A stretch of DNA of 42,743 nucleotides from a bacterium. GTDB lineage: Bacteria; Bacteroidota; Bacteroidia; Chitinophagales; Saprospiraceae. Within the stretch, counting starts at the first letter, position 1, and every line of letters starts with the position of its first letter. The stretch is taken from NCBI GenBank assembly GCA_024742755.1, contig JANSXW010000045.1, forward strand, positions 1-42,743, in the 5' to 3' direction. Both the position numbers and the translations under genes were made by a program. Under the pieces are notes generated by a model. It was not told where the DNA came from and made no database searches. It was given only the letters and a program-made list of their open reading frames with translations. Positions 1 through 8,235 of this stretch are shown here, in pieces.

Positions 1-371
1 CAGCAGGCAGATTTCACTAATGGCGTAGAAATTGGGATATCCTCCGTAAATGTTGCCGTACTTTAATTCTAGAAATGCAATATTATTGTTCACGGTTTAA
101 GGAGATTAAATGTTGGTTTATTTAATTGTGTTTCGTCGAGTTCTCTCGTTCTCATGCATAATTTGCTTGATGACCAGGGCTTTTCGTTCTCATTCATTTG
201 GCTTGGGCAAAAAGCATTTCCATTCGCAAGTTATACAGAAAATTCAAATCCAATAAATTTTGAAAGGCTGAAATTTCAATAAAACCTACAAGACACCAGA
301 CTTTTAAAGTCAGAAAGGGGATTTGGTCCTGCCGTACTCTTTCACAAATGAATACCGGGTTTAGTTTAATT
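1..371. other. AT-rich left edge, no convincing gene
   Basis: This stretch is visibly richer in A+T than the rest of the window and holds no long ORF. Three weak coding possibilities exist. A plus-strand frame ends with TAA at 64-66 after 21 codons and could be the tail of a gene cut by the window edge. A minus-strand frame starts at a GTG at 93 and runs off the left edge with a protein-like, aromatic-rich composition. A 48-codon plus ORF at 110-256 is preceded by AAGGAG at 99-104. The two edge readings exclude each other, and none can be named. The region lies downstream of the M29 aminopeptidase, which ends at 372. Confidence 0.4.
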
Positions 372-1475
372 TCAGAGGAATAAAAACTTACCTTTCTCGT
401 AAATTTTCTCTCCATCGGCGTAAATTTCACCCTCTTTGGTCATATCGGTGATCATGTCCCAGTGCACGGTTGACTGGTTTTTGCCGCCTGCCTGCAGGTA
501 GGATTGACCGATGGCCATGTGCACGGTACCCCCGATTTTTTCGTCAAACAGAATATTCTTTGTCATCTGCTGAATGCGGTAGTTGGTCCCGATAGCAGCT
601 TCCCCAAAGCGCCTCGCACCTTCGATCTGGAAAATCTGGTCCAGAAAATCCTTGCCCCGGGTGGCTTCCCATTGCTCCACGTAGCCGTCTTTGACGTACA
701 GCGTGGCACCTTCCACCTCGTGCCCCATGTACAGGGCCGGGTAAGAAAAGCGGATCACCCCATTGACGGAGTCCTCAAGCGGGGAGGTGTATACTTCTCC
801 GGAAGGCATATTCGTGCGGCCGTCAGAGTTGATCCAGCGTCGGGTCTTGTCTATTTTGAAGCGGATGTCTACACCATCGCCTTTGTAATGCACTTCTTCC
901 CGGTCGTTGAGCAGGTCCACGATTTGTTGCTGCTGCTCCCGGACTTCTTTCCAGCTTTGTATGGGGTCCTCATCGTAGAGACGGCAGGCGGTAAAGACAA
1001 ATTTTTCGTATTCCTCCAGAGACATCCCTGCTTCCTGCGCATTGGCCAGGGTGGGATACTGGCAAAGGCTGCGGCGCATCTCCAGCGTAGCGGTGCGCTC
1101 GAAGTACTTCTTCATCACCGGTGCGTGAGCTTCCTGACGGATTTTGCGCTTGTCCGGGTCCACATTCTGGTCTTCCCGCAGATTGTAAGGTGCGATGATG
1201 TAGAGGTAGGTATCGAACTCCTCCATCGCCTTTTTGTAGAGCGGAGAAATAAATTGCAGTTGTTCCGCCCCGGCTTCTTCCAGCAGGATACGGCCTTGTT
1301 CGCGGAAGGCGAGGTCTGTTTCCACCACGGCACCGGCTCTTACGGCTTCCCGGTAGACTTCCCGGACGAGCGGCTCAGCCAGTGTGGTGCTGCGCAGGTA
1401 CATTTTATCTCCCGGTTTTGTGCTCAGGCAGTAGTGGACCAGCAGGTGGGCATACTTTTGGAGGATGTTTTCCAT
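372..1475 (-). CDS. M29-family aminopeptidase
   Basis: The 367-residue product matches the size and layout of M29 (AmpS/PepS/AmpT-type) metallo-aminopeptidases, which use two metal ions to remove N-terminal amino acids from peptides in the cytoplasm. Likely metal ligands of the C-terminal half are visible: Glu227 in SGEVYTSP, Glu292 in FGEAAIGTN, His319 in GGTVHMAIG, Tyr326, and His338/Asp340 in HWDMI. The protein ends naturally with a Gly-Lys-Phe-rich tail, so it is complete. There is no signal peptide. The ATG lacks a strong ribosome binding site, as is common in Bacteroidota. It lies 99 bp downstream of glyS on the same strand and may be co-transcribed with it, although a GC-rich hairpin sits between them. 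The substrate is not predictable from sequence. Confidence 0.9.
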   Translation of the reverse strand: MENILQKYAHLLVHYCLSTKPGDKMYLRSTTLAEPLVREVYREAVRAGAVVETDLAFREQGRILLEEAGAEQLQFISPLYKKAMEEFDTYLYIIAPYNLREDQNVDPDKRKIRQEAHAPVMKKYFERTATLEMRRSLCQYPTLANAQEAGMSLEEYEKFVFTACRLYDEDPIQSWKEVREQQQQIVDLLNDREEVHYKGDGVDIRFKIDKTRRWINSDGRTNMPSGEVYTSPLEDSVNGVIRFSYPALYMGHEVEGATLYVKDGYVEQWEATRGKDFLDQIFQIEGARRFGEAAIGTNYRIQQMTKNILFDEKIGGTVHMAIGQSYLQAGGKNQSTVHWDMITDMTKEGEIYADGEKIYEKGKFLFL

Positions 1476-1524
1476 AGCTTTTAGGTTTGTTTGGTGGCCG
1501 GAGGGGGTGCCACCATCGAAAGGG

Positions 1525-1551
1525 GGCGGGCGCCCGAAGGGCTGCCCCGCC
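1525..1551 (-). terminator. GC-rich hairpin between glyS and aminopeptidase
   Basis: On the minus strand GGCGGG (1551-1546) pairs with CCCGCC (1530-1525), and an inner GCCC/GGGC stem closes a TTC loop. The stem is strong, but the following CCCTTTCG is only a poor U-tract. It may act as a weak terminator or processing site that sets the ratio of glyS to aminopeptidase transcript. Confidence 0.4.
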
Positions 1552-1574
1552 TGTTTATTGTTGAAGAACGGATG

Positions 1575-3131
1575 CTATTGCACCAGCAGTTGTTTCATGT
1601 CTACCCTTTTGCGGATGATTTGCTCCAGCTGATCCACGTGCACGCGTTCCTGCTCCAGGGTGTCGCGGTCGCGGAGAGTCACCGTTTGATCATCGAGGGC
1701 TTCAAAGTCTACTGTTACACAGAAAGGTGTGCCAATGGCATCCTGACGGCGGTAGAGCTTGCCAATGCTGCCCGTGTCGTCATACTGCACATTGAAGGAC
1801 AGGCGGAGGTTGTTGAAAATATCTTGCGCCATATTCACCAGGCGTTCGTCATTGCGCTTAAGCGGCAAAATGGCACACTTGATGGGCGAAAGGGCCGGGT
1901 GCAGCTTCAGCACTTCCCGGGTACTCTCCTTGCCGTTGGCACCTGTGACGGTCTCTTCCTGAAGGGCCTGTGACATCGTGGCCAGGAACATCCGGTCGCA
2001 ACCAATAGAGGTCTCCAGCACGTAAGGCACATAGCTCTCCTTGGTTTCGGGGTCGAAGAACTGCAGCTTTTTGCCGGAAAGCTCCTGATGAGCGCCCAGG
2101 TCAAAATCCGTCCGGCTGTGGATGCCTTCCAGTTCCTTGAACCCGAATGGGAAGTTGAACTGAATATCGGCAGCGGCATCTGCATAGTGCGCCAGGTTTT
2201 CGCCGTGGTCGTGGAAACGCAGCATTTCCTTAGGCGTGCCCAGGGCGAGGTGCCACTTGAGGCGGGTCTCCTTCCAGTATTCGTACCACTTCATCTGCTC
2301 ACCGGGCTTGATGAAGTACTGCATTTCCATCTGTTCAAATTCCCGCATGCGGAAAATAAACTGACGGGCAACAATCTCGTTCCGGAAAGCCTTGCCAATC
2401 TGCGCAATACCAAAGGGCAGCTTCTGCCGGGTCGTCTTCTGTACGTTGAGGAAGTTGACGAAAATACCCTGTGCCGTTTCCGGCCGCAGGTAAAGCTTGC
2501 CTTCTGCGCCAGCGATATTGCCCAGCTGCGTGGAGAACATCAGGTTGAATTGCCGGACATCGGTCCAGTTGCGGGAGCCGGTATCCGGGTCTGCGATGTC
2601 CAAATCCTCTATCATTTGTTTCAGGTCGGCCAGGTCGCTGTTAGACATAGCGGCGCCCAGGCGGGCTTCAATCTCCGCCAGCTCTTTAATGTAGCCGGCT
2701 ACGCGTGGGTTGGTTTCCCGGTACATCGCCTCATCAAAATCGTCACCGAAGCGCTTGCGGGCTTTGGTGATTTCCTTATCGATCTTGCCCTCAATTTTCT
2801 CCATATGCTCCTCAATGAGCACATCGGCCCGGAAACGGCGCTTGCTATCCTTGTTGTCGATCAGCGGGTCGTTGAAGGCATCCACGTGGCCGGAAGCCTT
2901 CCAGGTCTTGGGGTGCATGAAAATAGCAGAGTCCAGCCCGACGATGTTGTCGTGCATCTGCACCATGCTTTTCCACCAATAATCCTTGAGGTTGTTTTTG
3001 AGCTCAACGCCATAGGGGCCGTAATCGTATACCGCGCTCAGGCCGTCGTATATTTCGCTGGACTGGTAAATAAAGCCGTACTCTTTGCAGTGGGCTACCA
3101 GTTTTTTGAACAGATCGTTTTGCTGTGCCAT
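1575..3131 (-). CDS. glyS: Glycyl-tRNA synthetase (single-chain, homodimeric type)
   Basis: This 518-residue class II aminoacyl-tRNA synthetase charges tRNA-Gly with glycine using ATP. It is the single-polypeptide form found in eukaryotes, archaea and many bacteria, not the alpha/beta GlyQ+GlyS tetramer. Visible landmarks are the LYLRPETAQGIFVNF segment, motif 2 (AFRNEI), motif 3 around TSIGCDRMF, and a C-terminal anticodon-binding domain of about 100 residues beginning near HPALSPIKCAILPL. The start was placed at the ATG at 3131 (MAQQND) because AGGAAA precedes it closely; a longer frame to 3161 adds ten residues that do not look like protein. It is the first gene of a probable glyS-aminopeptidase unit. 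No promoter consensus was recognised upstream. Confidence 0.96.
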   Translation of the reverse strand: MAQQNDLFKKLVAHCKEYGFIYQSSEIYDGLSAVYDYGPYGVELKNNLKDYWWKSMVQMHDNIVGLDSAIFMHPKTWKASGHVDAFNDPLIDNKDSKRRFRADVLIEEHMEKIEGKIDKEITKARKRFGDDFDEAMYRETNPRVAGYIKELAEIEARLGAAMSNSDLADLKQMIEDLDIADPDTGSRNWTDVRQFNLMFSTQLGNIAGAEGKLYLRPETAQGIFVNFLNVQKTTRQKLPFGIAQIGKAFRNEIVARQFIFRMREFEQMEMQYFIKPGEQMKWYEYWKETRLKWHLALGTPKEMLRFHDHGENLAHYADAAADIQFNFPFGFKELEGIHSRTDFDLGAHQELSGKKLQFFDPETKESYVPYVLETSIGCDRMFLATMSQALQEETVTGANGKESTREVLKLHPALSPIKCAILPLKRNDERLVNMAQDIFNNLRLSFNVQYDDTGSIGKLYRRQDAIGTPFCVTVDFEALDDQTVTLRDRDTLEQERVHVDQLEQIIRKRVDMKQLLVQ

Positions 3132-3245
3132 AGTTTCCTGATTGATTAGACAAGGCGGCACGCTGCTGCACCGCCCGTTTTCGAGCCCGCTAAGGTCGTA
3201 AAAACATCACTTATCCGGAACTGAATGCCCGGAAAATGCGGAGAT

Positions 3246-4499
3246 TTACGGTTGGAACAGGAAAGCGCGGGTCCGTTCGAGCATTCCCTGTTCGGCTTCC
3301 CAGTTGGTTTGCTGTCGGGCAATGGCTTCCAATACCTGCCCGTAGGCGGGCCGGGAGTCATAGGAACGCGCGCTCAGCAGCGCAACGGTTTGCCTGCCGT
3401 TGCCCAGCAATGCGGAGCGGTTGGCTGCGAAGACTTCCGGCCATTGAGGTAGGACCAGGCGTTCGAAATCCTGAGCAGTGCCGTAGAGGGTCCAGTTGAG
3501 CCAGGGCCCCGCGCCCCTATAGTCGATGATGCGCAGCACGTAAAGGCCGGGCGCATCGCCGGTGGTGCTGACCGCCAGGGTGTCGCCTGCCCGCTCCATA
3601 CTGAATGTTGCACTGGAAGCAGGGATATTTCCCGGCAGGGTACTGACGGCCTTGTTGTAGCGGTTGGCCGAAAAGGGCAGGCCCTCGAAAGTATTTTCCT
3701 CCTGAACCAGCAGGCGGAAACCATCAGGCAGGCTGGCTGGAAGGAGCGGGTTGAAGCTGCCGCTGACCAGGTCCGGCATGGAGGAATAATCCAGTACGGC
3801 TTCGCCATTTGCCGCAAGGCCAAAGACCCGGTACCGCCAGTTGCCGGCATTGGGCAGACCGATGGCGCCTGCCTGTACCGGAGCGGGCAGGGCATCATAG
3901 TCAAAGCTGAATGCATCCGGCCCGGCGGCGGGTGCCCAGAGATAGCGGGGCGTTGCTTCGCCGTTGGCCTGCAGGGTGGCATACGCTGGCGCTCCTTCCG
4001 GAACCTGAAGCGCAAAACTCAGTAAGTCGGCAGCCGGGTCGATGAAGATGTCGCCGGGAAATAGTTCTTTGCTTAGTGCTGGCCAAAGAAGTTCGTCCAG
4101 GCTGCTAACGCCACCTACCGCTACCTCCCATTGTTCGGGGCGGGGAGCAGGCAGGGTGTCCCAGATTAATCCATCCGGTGCATTCAGAATGGTGGTCAGG
4201 TTGAAAACGGTCCGGTCGGTGTTGTCCGGCGCTGTAGTGGAAGAGATTTCCAGCAGGTTGAGATTGAGGTGGTCTGCGCATTCTTCGGTCATTAACAGCA
4301 CACTGCTTTGGCTTTCTGCCTCCGTACGGGCAGTGACGGCACCAGAAGTGTCCGTTACCCAAAGCCAGCTGCCCTGGCTTTCAAAGGTGGGGGTATTCCA
4401 GGTATACTCCGGTGGCGTGCAATCCTGCTCATCATCGTCTTTGTTGCAACCACTCCACAGCCCGATGGCCAGGATGAGTAAGAGCGAATAACGGTTCAT
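3246..4499 (-). CDS. Hypothetical lipoprotein
   Basis: The 417-residue protein starts with a lipoprotein signal peptide ending at Cys18 (LWSGC), followed by an acidic Asp/Glu stretch, so it is probably lipid-anchored in the cell envelope. The rest is rich in beta-prone, Pro/Ala/Gly/Leu segments with no catalytic motif I recognise. A C-terminal part of about 60 residues is more helical and Arg/Gln-rich. No T9SS sorting domain is present. The gene is divergent from the DUF2807 gene at 4654, and the 154-bp gap between them holds a perfect 10-bp inverted repeat. It ends 114 bp before glyS begins, on the same strand. The function is unknown. Confidence 0.8.
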   Translation of the reverse strand: MNRYSLLLILAIGLWSGCNKDDDEQDCTPPEYTWNTPTFESQGSWLWVTDTSGAVTARTEAESQSSVLLMTEECADHLNLNLLEISSTTAPDNTDRTVFNLTTILNAPDGLIWDTLPAPRPEQWEVAVGGVSSLDELLWPALSKELFPGDIFIDPAADLLSFALQVPEGAPAYATLQANGEATPRYLWAPAAGPDAFSFDYDALPAPVQAGAIGLPNAGNWRYRVFGLAANGEAVLDYSSMPDLVSGSFNPLLPASLPDGFRLLVQEENTFEGLPFSANRYNKAVSTLPGNIPASSATFSMERAGDTLAVSTTGDAPGLYVLRIIDYRGAGPWLNWTLYGTAQDFERLVLPQWPEVFAANRSALLGNGRQTVALLSARSYDSRPAYGQVLEAIARQQTNWEAEQGMLERTRAFLFQP

Positions 4500-4552
4500 A
4501 GGTTATCAGGTTAGTTTTGGGAATCGGTTTTAAGAACTTATGAAAGGGTGAT

Positions 4553-4579
4553 CCGGTTCTTCAAAAACAGAAGAACCGG
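4553..4579. promoter_or_regulatory. Perfect 10-bp inverted repeat in a divergent spacer
   Basis: CCGGTTCTTC (4553-4562) and GAAGAACCGG (4570-4579) are exact reverse complements with a 7-base A-rich loop. The repeat lies between the divergent lipoprotein gene and the DUF2807 gene. A TAGTTTTG (4512-4519) fits the Bacteroidota -7 box for the plus gene; if used, the hairpin would be in its roughly 130-nt leader. There is no U-tract, so a terminator is less likely than an operator or an mRNA structure. Confidence 0.5.
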
Positions 4580-4653
4580 AAAATATACTACGCAGAATAG
4601 GGGAACAAGTTGCCCAAAGGCATCAAATAGCTGAACGCAAAAAATCAGAAGTT

Positions 4654-5337
4654 ATGAATACCATGCTCAGAGCACTTGTTTTACTCCTCCTTCTTGGCTT
4701 TGCTGTAGCCTCCAATGCACAAGAGACCAGAAAACTGGACCACTTTGATGCGGTATCGGTCACCGGTGATATTTCAGTGACGCTGGTGAAGGGCGATTCG
4801 CCTTCCGCCCTGATTGAGACCGATGGGATTGATGCGGACGAGATTACGCTCTATGTAAAAGGCAAGACCCTGAAGATCCAGCTTATCGAGGGCTTGTTTA
4901 AGGACTTTGACCGGGTCGAAATCACGCTGACTTACAATCACCTGCGGGCCATTCGCTCCAGCGCAGGGGCCTCTGTCCGTACTTCCGGCCCTATCACCGG
5001 CGATGAGCTGAACCTCCGGGCTTCTAGTGGTGGGCAGCTGTTTGCCGAAGTGGATGTGAATGCCATTGAGGCTTCTGCTTCTGAGGGGGGCGTGCTCACG
5101 GTTTCCGGTCAGGCAGAAGACCAGGAAGTGACCGTTTCCACCGGCGGCATGTACGAAGGGCTGGAATTGCAGTGCATGCGCACTTACGTGAAATCCAATA
5201 CCGGTGGCATGGCAGAGGTTGTTGCCCTCAAGCGTCTTGATGCCAATGCGAATACCGGTGGCAGCATAGAGTATACCGGCGAGCCTGAAATTAAAAATGT
5301 CCGGTCCCTGATTTCAGGTGGCATCCGGAAGCTGTAG
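4654..5337 (+). CDS. DUF2807 (GIN-domain) secreted protein
   Basis: The 227-residue product has a Sec signal peptide (hydrophobic residues 5-20, cleavage near SNAQ). The mature part resembles DUF2807, annotated as a putative auto-transporter adhesin head domain. The family hallmark opening is present (FDAVSVTGDISVTLVKGD), followed by a repetitive beta-helix-like body with Gly/Ser/Thr-rich turns such as SSGG, STGG, NTGG. Such proteins are abundant in Bacteroidota and are thought to be surface or periplasmic; their biochemical role is not established. It is convergent with the rhodanese gene and separated from it by a GC-rich hairpin. Confidence 0.88.
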   Translation: MNTMLRALVLLLLLGFAVASNAQETRKLDHFDAVSVTGDISVTLVKGDSPSALIETDGIDADEITLYVKGKTLKIQLIEGLFKDFDRVEITLTYNHLRAIRSSAGASVRTSGPITGDELNLRASSGGQLFAEVDVNAIEASASEGGVLTVSGQAEDQEVTVSTGGMYEGLELQCMRTYVKSNTGGMAEVVALKRLDANANTGGSIEYTGEPEIKNVRSLISGGIRKL

Positions 5338-5352
5338 TATAAATGTTGGGAT

Positions 5353-5369
5353 GGGGGGCGCTGCCCCCC
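5353..5369. terminator. GC hairpin between convergent genes
   Basis: GGGGGGC (5353-5359) and GCCCCCC (5363-5369) pair around a 3-base loop in the 38-bp gap between the convergent DUF2807 and rhodanese genes. On the plus strand it is followed by GGTTTCTTA, a weak U-tract. It probably ends transcription of one or both genes. Confidence 0.5.
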
Positions 5370-5375
5370 GGTTTC

Positions 5376-5750
5376 TTACTCCCAGGTGTTATACCCCCCT
5401 TTCAGGTCGTAAATCTCTTTAAAGCCCACTGCTTTGAGTTTGGCCGTGGCTTTAGCGCTTCGGTTGCCGGAACGGCAGTAAAGCATTAGCGGTTCCTCCT
5501 TGTCGAATCGGGCTTCTACCTGCTGTACAAAGTCCTCATCAAAGAAATTGATCAGTTCTGCCCCTTCAATATGCCCGGCATTGTATTCGTCTGGCGTACG
5601 CACGTCCAGCAATTGCAGATCCCCGATAGCAGCCATTTTTTCCTGATACTCCTTTTTGGGAAGCACATATTGCGCCTCCTCTGCCGTTTGGCTTTGGCAG
5701 GCATTCAGGGTGAAAACGGAAAGCAGTGCGATAAAAAGCGTCTTATACAT
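5376..5750 (-). CDS. Rhodanese-domain lipoprotein
   Basis: The 124-residue protein has a lipoprotein signal with lipobox Cys18 (LNAC) and a single rhodanese domain. The domain shows the usual signature elements: LLDVRTPDEYNAGHIEGA near residues 47-64 and the active-site loop YCRSGNRS with Cys92. The catalytic Cys is present, so sulfur transfer or persulfide handling is possible, probably in the periplasm. Single-domain rhodaneses of this kind often have unknown physiological partners. A TAnnTTTG box lies a few bases upstream of the start, which suggests its own promoter. It is convergent with the DUF2807 gene. Confidence 0.92.
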   Translation of the reverse strand: MYKTLFIALLSVFTLNACQSQTAEEAQYVLPKKEYQEKMAAIGDLQLLDVRTPDEYNAGHIEGAELINFFDEDFVQQVEARFDKEEPLMLYCRSGNRSAKATAKLKAVGFKEIYDLKGGYNTWE

Positions 5751-5773
5751 TTGGATGTCAGTTTGATTGGTGG

Positions 5774-5781
5774 CAAAGATA
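5774..5781 (-). promoter_or_regulatory. Bacteroidota -7 box for the rhodanese gene
   Basis: The minus strand reads TATCTTTG here, an exact match to TAnnTTTG, 23 bp before the ATG at 5750. No TTTG is seen at the -33 position, so this is a half-site prediction. Confidence 0.45.
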
Positions 5782-5825
5782 AAGGCTTGTTGCTGCGGGC
5801 TCAGTAATGCAGATCACCAGGCGCG

Positions 5826-6554
5826 CTAGAGACCAAACTGCAGCGTAAGGCCAATTTGAAACTGCAGCGTGGTGGTCGCAGTGATGCGTTCTTCGAAAAC
5901 CTCAATGGGGTCGTCGACAACAACCGGTGGGTCCTCCATGCGTACCAGGTAACGCGCGCTTCCGCCCATGAGGTACGTACACCGGGCATCAAGCAGCAAG
6001 TCAGGCCATGACGTCAACCGGGCCTGCACACCAGCGCCCAGCCCGGCACTGAAGGTATTGTCATTGAGCTCCGGGTAAGCTTCGATCAAATCCTCTTCGC
6101 CTTCATCAAAAAGCTGCACGTACTGCGTGCGGGTGTAGGGGCGTTTCAACCCAATAAGCCCGTCGGCATAAGGCTGCAGGAAGAAGTTGGTGAACGGTTT
6201 GAAGCGGAGGAGCACATGCGCCAGGAGCATGTTGGTACGGGTGCGCAGCTCGTAGTTTTCCGGAAACCCGTTTTGAGTGGTGGTAAACCCCACCGTCTCC
6301 TCATCGAAGCGGACCACGCTGAAGTCCAGCCCGGCAAAGACCGGCCGGCCGGGGCCCATTTGGAAAAGGAGCTGCCCGCCACCGCCGGTGCCGTTCTGAT
6401 CCAGCACCTGCCGGAAGCCTTCCAGAGGGTTTAATACCGATAGATGGCCGCCAATCTGCATATAAAATGGATAGCGGTCCGGTTCGCCTCCTTGCGCCTG
6501 CAGCGCAACCACTCCGGCATTCAGAAAAGTGCAAAGCAGGATGATTCTAAGCAT
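5826..6554 (-). CDS. Outer-membrane beta-barrel protein
   Basis: The 242-residue product starts with a Sec signal peptide (hydrophobic residues 2-20, cleavage near LQAQ). The mature part shows alternating hydrophobic/polar strands with aromatic girdle residues and ends in a typical outer-membrane C-terminal strand (FQIGLTLQFGL, terminal Leu after Phe-Gly). This is the pattern of small OmpW/OmpX-like Bacteroidota porin-family barrels. No specific substrate can be assigned. It lies just upstream of the rhodanese gene on the same strand, 75 bp away, with a probable separate promoter between them. Confidence 0.82.
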   Translation of the reverse strand: MLRIILLCTFLNAGVVALQAQGGEPDRYPFYMQIGGHLSVLNPLEGFRQVLDQNGTGGGGQLLFQMGPGRPVFAGLDFSVVRFDEETVGFTTTQNGFPENYELRTRTNMLLAHVLLRFKPFTNFFLQPYADGLIGLKRPYTRTQYVQLFDEGEEDLIEAYPELNDNTFSAGLGAGVQARLTSWPDLLLDARCTYLMGGSARYLVRMEDPPVVVDDPIEVFEERITATTTLQFQIGLTLQFGL

Positions 6555-6797
6555 GGGAGCTCCGTTTAGGTTTCAAAATTCGAACACCAGGGAGGGCTTA
6601 AGAGTTGGGCCCGGGTGCATAGTTTGAAGTGCCTGAATGGCAAATTGCCATAAAAACTTGTTGTAAACGCAAAAAAGGGATAATTTTAGTGCGTCGCATC
6701 GTGACTTTACCGTAAAAAGCACGTCTACTTTTAGGCAATCCCCAACCAAAAGATTAATTTCACTTTATTCAAAACACTACCAAACCAAAGACCTCTT

Positions 6798-7136
6798 ATG
6801 AAATTCGAGATTTTTCAGAGCGAGAATAACGAGAAATACTACTTCCGCCTTAAAGCGAAAAACGGGCAGATTATTCTTTCCAGCCAGGGATACGCCAACA
6901 AGTCCGGTGCTAAGAATGGCATCGAGAGTGTAAAGAAAAACTCCGCCAAAGATGAGCTCTTTGAGCGCAAGGAAGCGAGCAATGGCAAGTTCCACTTCAA
7001 CTTGCTCGCCGGCAACAAGCAAATCATCGGCAGCAGCCAAATGTATGCAGCCAAGTCGGGCATGGAGAAAGGAATTGAGTCGGTAAAAACCAACGCTCCG
7101 GAAGCGACGATTGAAGACCTTACCGTTGAGGGCTAA
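6798..7136 (+). CDS. YegP-like DUF1508 protein, two tandem repeats
   Basis: The 112-residue protein consists of two DUF1508 repeats. The first spans about residues 1-50 (MKFEIFQSENNEKYYFRLKA, then SSQGYANKSGAKNGIESVKKN) and the second about 54-103 (GKFHFNLLAGNKQIIGSSQ, then YAAKSGMEKGIESVKTN). This matches the YegP family, small alpha/beta proteins that occur widely in bacteria and whose function is not known. No signal peptide is present, so it is probably cytoplasmic. A near-consensus -7 box TACTTTTA occurs at 6726-6733. A strong terminator follows at 7161-7199, so the gene is probably monocistronic. Confidence 0.93.
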   Translation: MKFEIFQSENNEKYYFRLKAKNGQIILSSQGYANKSGAKNGIESVKKNSAKDELFERKEASNGKFHFNLLAGNKQIIGSSQMYAAKSGMEKGIESVKTNAPEATIEDLTVEG

Positions 7137-7160
7137 GCCTTCATATTTTTTATTGTTTTG

Positions 7161-7199
7161 AAAAGCTCCTGCAGCAACTGGTTTGCAGGAGCTTTTCTT
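7161..7199 (+). terminator. Strong intrinsic terminator after the DUF1508 gene
   Basis: AAAAGCTCCTGCA (7161-7173) and TGCAGGAGCTTTT (7184-7196) form a perfect 13-bp stem with a 10-base loop and end in a T-rich stretch. It separates the DUF1508 gene from the downstream sulfotransferase gene and argues against the upstream frame start at 7158. Confidence 0.88.
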
Positions 7200-7229
7200 A
7201 CTTTAGCGGTTCATCAGACACCTTGGCCT

Positions 7230-7973
7230 ATGCATACTAATGTACAGCGCATCAACGCTTGGTCCAGCCCCCGCAATATTAGCACCGCCCTGATGTACGC
7301 CTTTCGGCAAAGGGCGGATACAACGGTGGTCGATGAGCCCCTCTACGCGCATTTCCTGAGGCATGGGCAAACAGAGGTGGTGCACCCGGGCGCATCAGAA
7401 ATCCTCGGCAGCCAGCTGAATGAAGGAGCAGAGGTGGTGCGGCAGGTCCTCATGGGGCCCTACGCCACACCGGTGGCCTTTTTTAAGCAAATGACCCACC
7501 ACCTGGTCGCTATGGATGAGTCTTTTCTGCAGCATATGGACAACATTATGCTCATTCGGGACCCCAGAGCAATCATTGCCTCCTATTCCAAAGTCATCCC
7601 TAATCCGGGTATAGATGATATCGGCGTGGAACAGCAGTACCATTTGTTCCAGAAGCTGCAGGCGATGGGGTCGCTAAGAGCGGTGGTCGATGCCCGTCAG
7701 TTGCTGTTGGACCCCGGAGGCGTGCTTCGGCAGCTGTGTGAACGGCTGGGGCTGGCATTTGATAAAGGCATGCTGCAGTGGCCTCCCGGCCCGCGCCCGG
7801 AAGACGGGGTCTGGGCCAGCTACTGGTATAGCCGGGTGCATACTTCCACCGGTTTCCAGGCTTACGAAGAGCGCACCTACGAATTGCCCCCCAAACTGGA
7901 AGCGCTGGCGAAACGCTGCGCTCCTTATTACCATACCCTGTTTGAGGTGGCCCTTAAAGCAGGAGCGGCTTAA
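7230..7973 (+). CDS. Sulfotransferase-like P-loop protein
   Basis: The 247-residue protein has sulfotransferase-fold landmarks: an N-terminal phosphosulfate-binding-like loop WSSPRNISTALMYAF, a DEPLYAHFLR segment, and a 3'-phosphate-binding-like IRDPRAIIASYSK. From memory, it strongly resembles the N-terminal domain of plant branched-chain-aminotransferase-like proteins (shared pattern AWS-PR--ST-LMY-F, DEPLYA-FL, and near the C-terminus PEDG-WA--WY--VH-STGF). In plants that domain is fused to a class IV aminotransferase. The matching aminotransferase is encoded here at 10148, two genes downstream. The ATG at 7230 (MHTNVQ) was chosen because the frame start at 7158 lies before a terminator stem. 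The acceptor substrate is unknown, and sulfotransferase activity is not proven. Confidence 0.85.
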   Translation: MHTNVQRINAWSSPRNISTALMYAFRQRADTTVVDEPLYAHFLRHGQTEVVHPGASEILGSQLNEGAEVVRQVLMGPYATPVAFFKQMTHHLVAMDESFLQHMDNIMLIRDPRAIIASYSKVIPNPGIDDIGVEQQYHLFQKLQAMGSLRAVVDARQLLLDPGGVLRQLCERLGLAFDKGMLQWPPGPRPEDGVWASYWYSRVHTSTGFQAYEERTYELPPKLEALAKRCAPYYHTLFEVALKAGAA

Positions 7974-8235
7974 TCTCAGGGTTCTGTCTGTCTTCTGTTG
8001 CAAAAGCATTGTGATTGTTTTGTGCAAAATGCTTAACTTGCCCAACGTGTAAGCCCAATGGCTGGAAGGGGCAGGCACAGGTCAGAACCCAACCGTGAAA
8101 CAAAGCACGCTCCGCTCAGGCTTGGTAGTGAAGGCTTTAAAAACCAAGGGTTTGGGCGGGTGTGTTCCCTCCGCCGGTAGCATTCACCTAAAACTAATCC
8201 GTACAAGCGCGTCCCAACATGGCTTGCTCATAAAT

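Noticed and set aside
194..430. 78-codon minus-strand ORF
   Set aside because: Overlaps the aminopeptidase end in another frame and has no recognisable protein pattern.
504..1484. 326-codon plus-strand ORF
   Set aside because: Antisense to the M29 aminopeptidase, which has clear family motifs; the composition is that of a shadow frame in GC-rich coding DNA.
2088..3149. 353-codon plus-strand ORF
   Set aside because: Antisense to glyS; no domain pattern.
7974..8235. Possible RNA gene or promoter before the TPR kinase
   Set aside because: Only a weak AAGCATT/AATGCTT hairpin was found; no tRNA fold, no -7 box and no U-tract.
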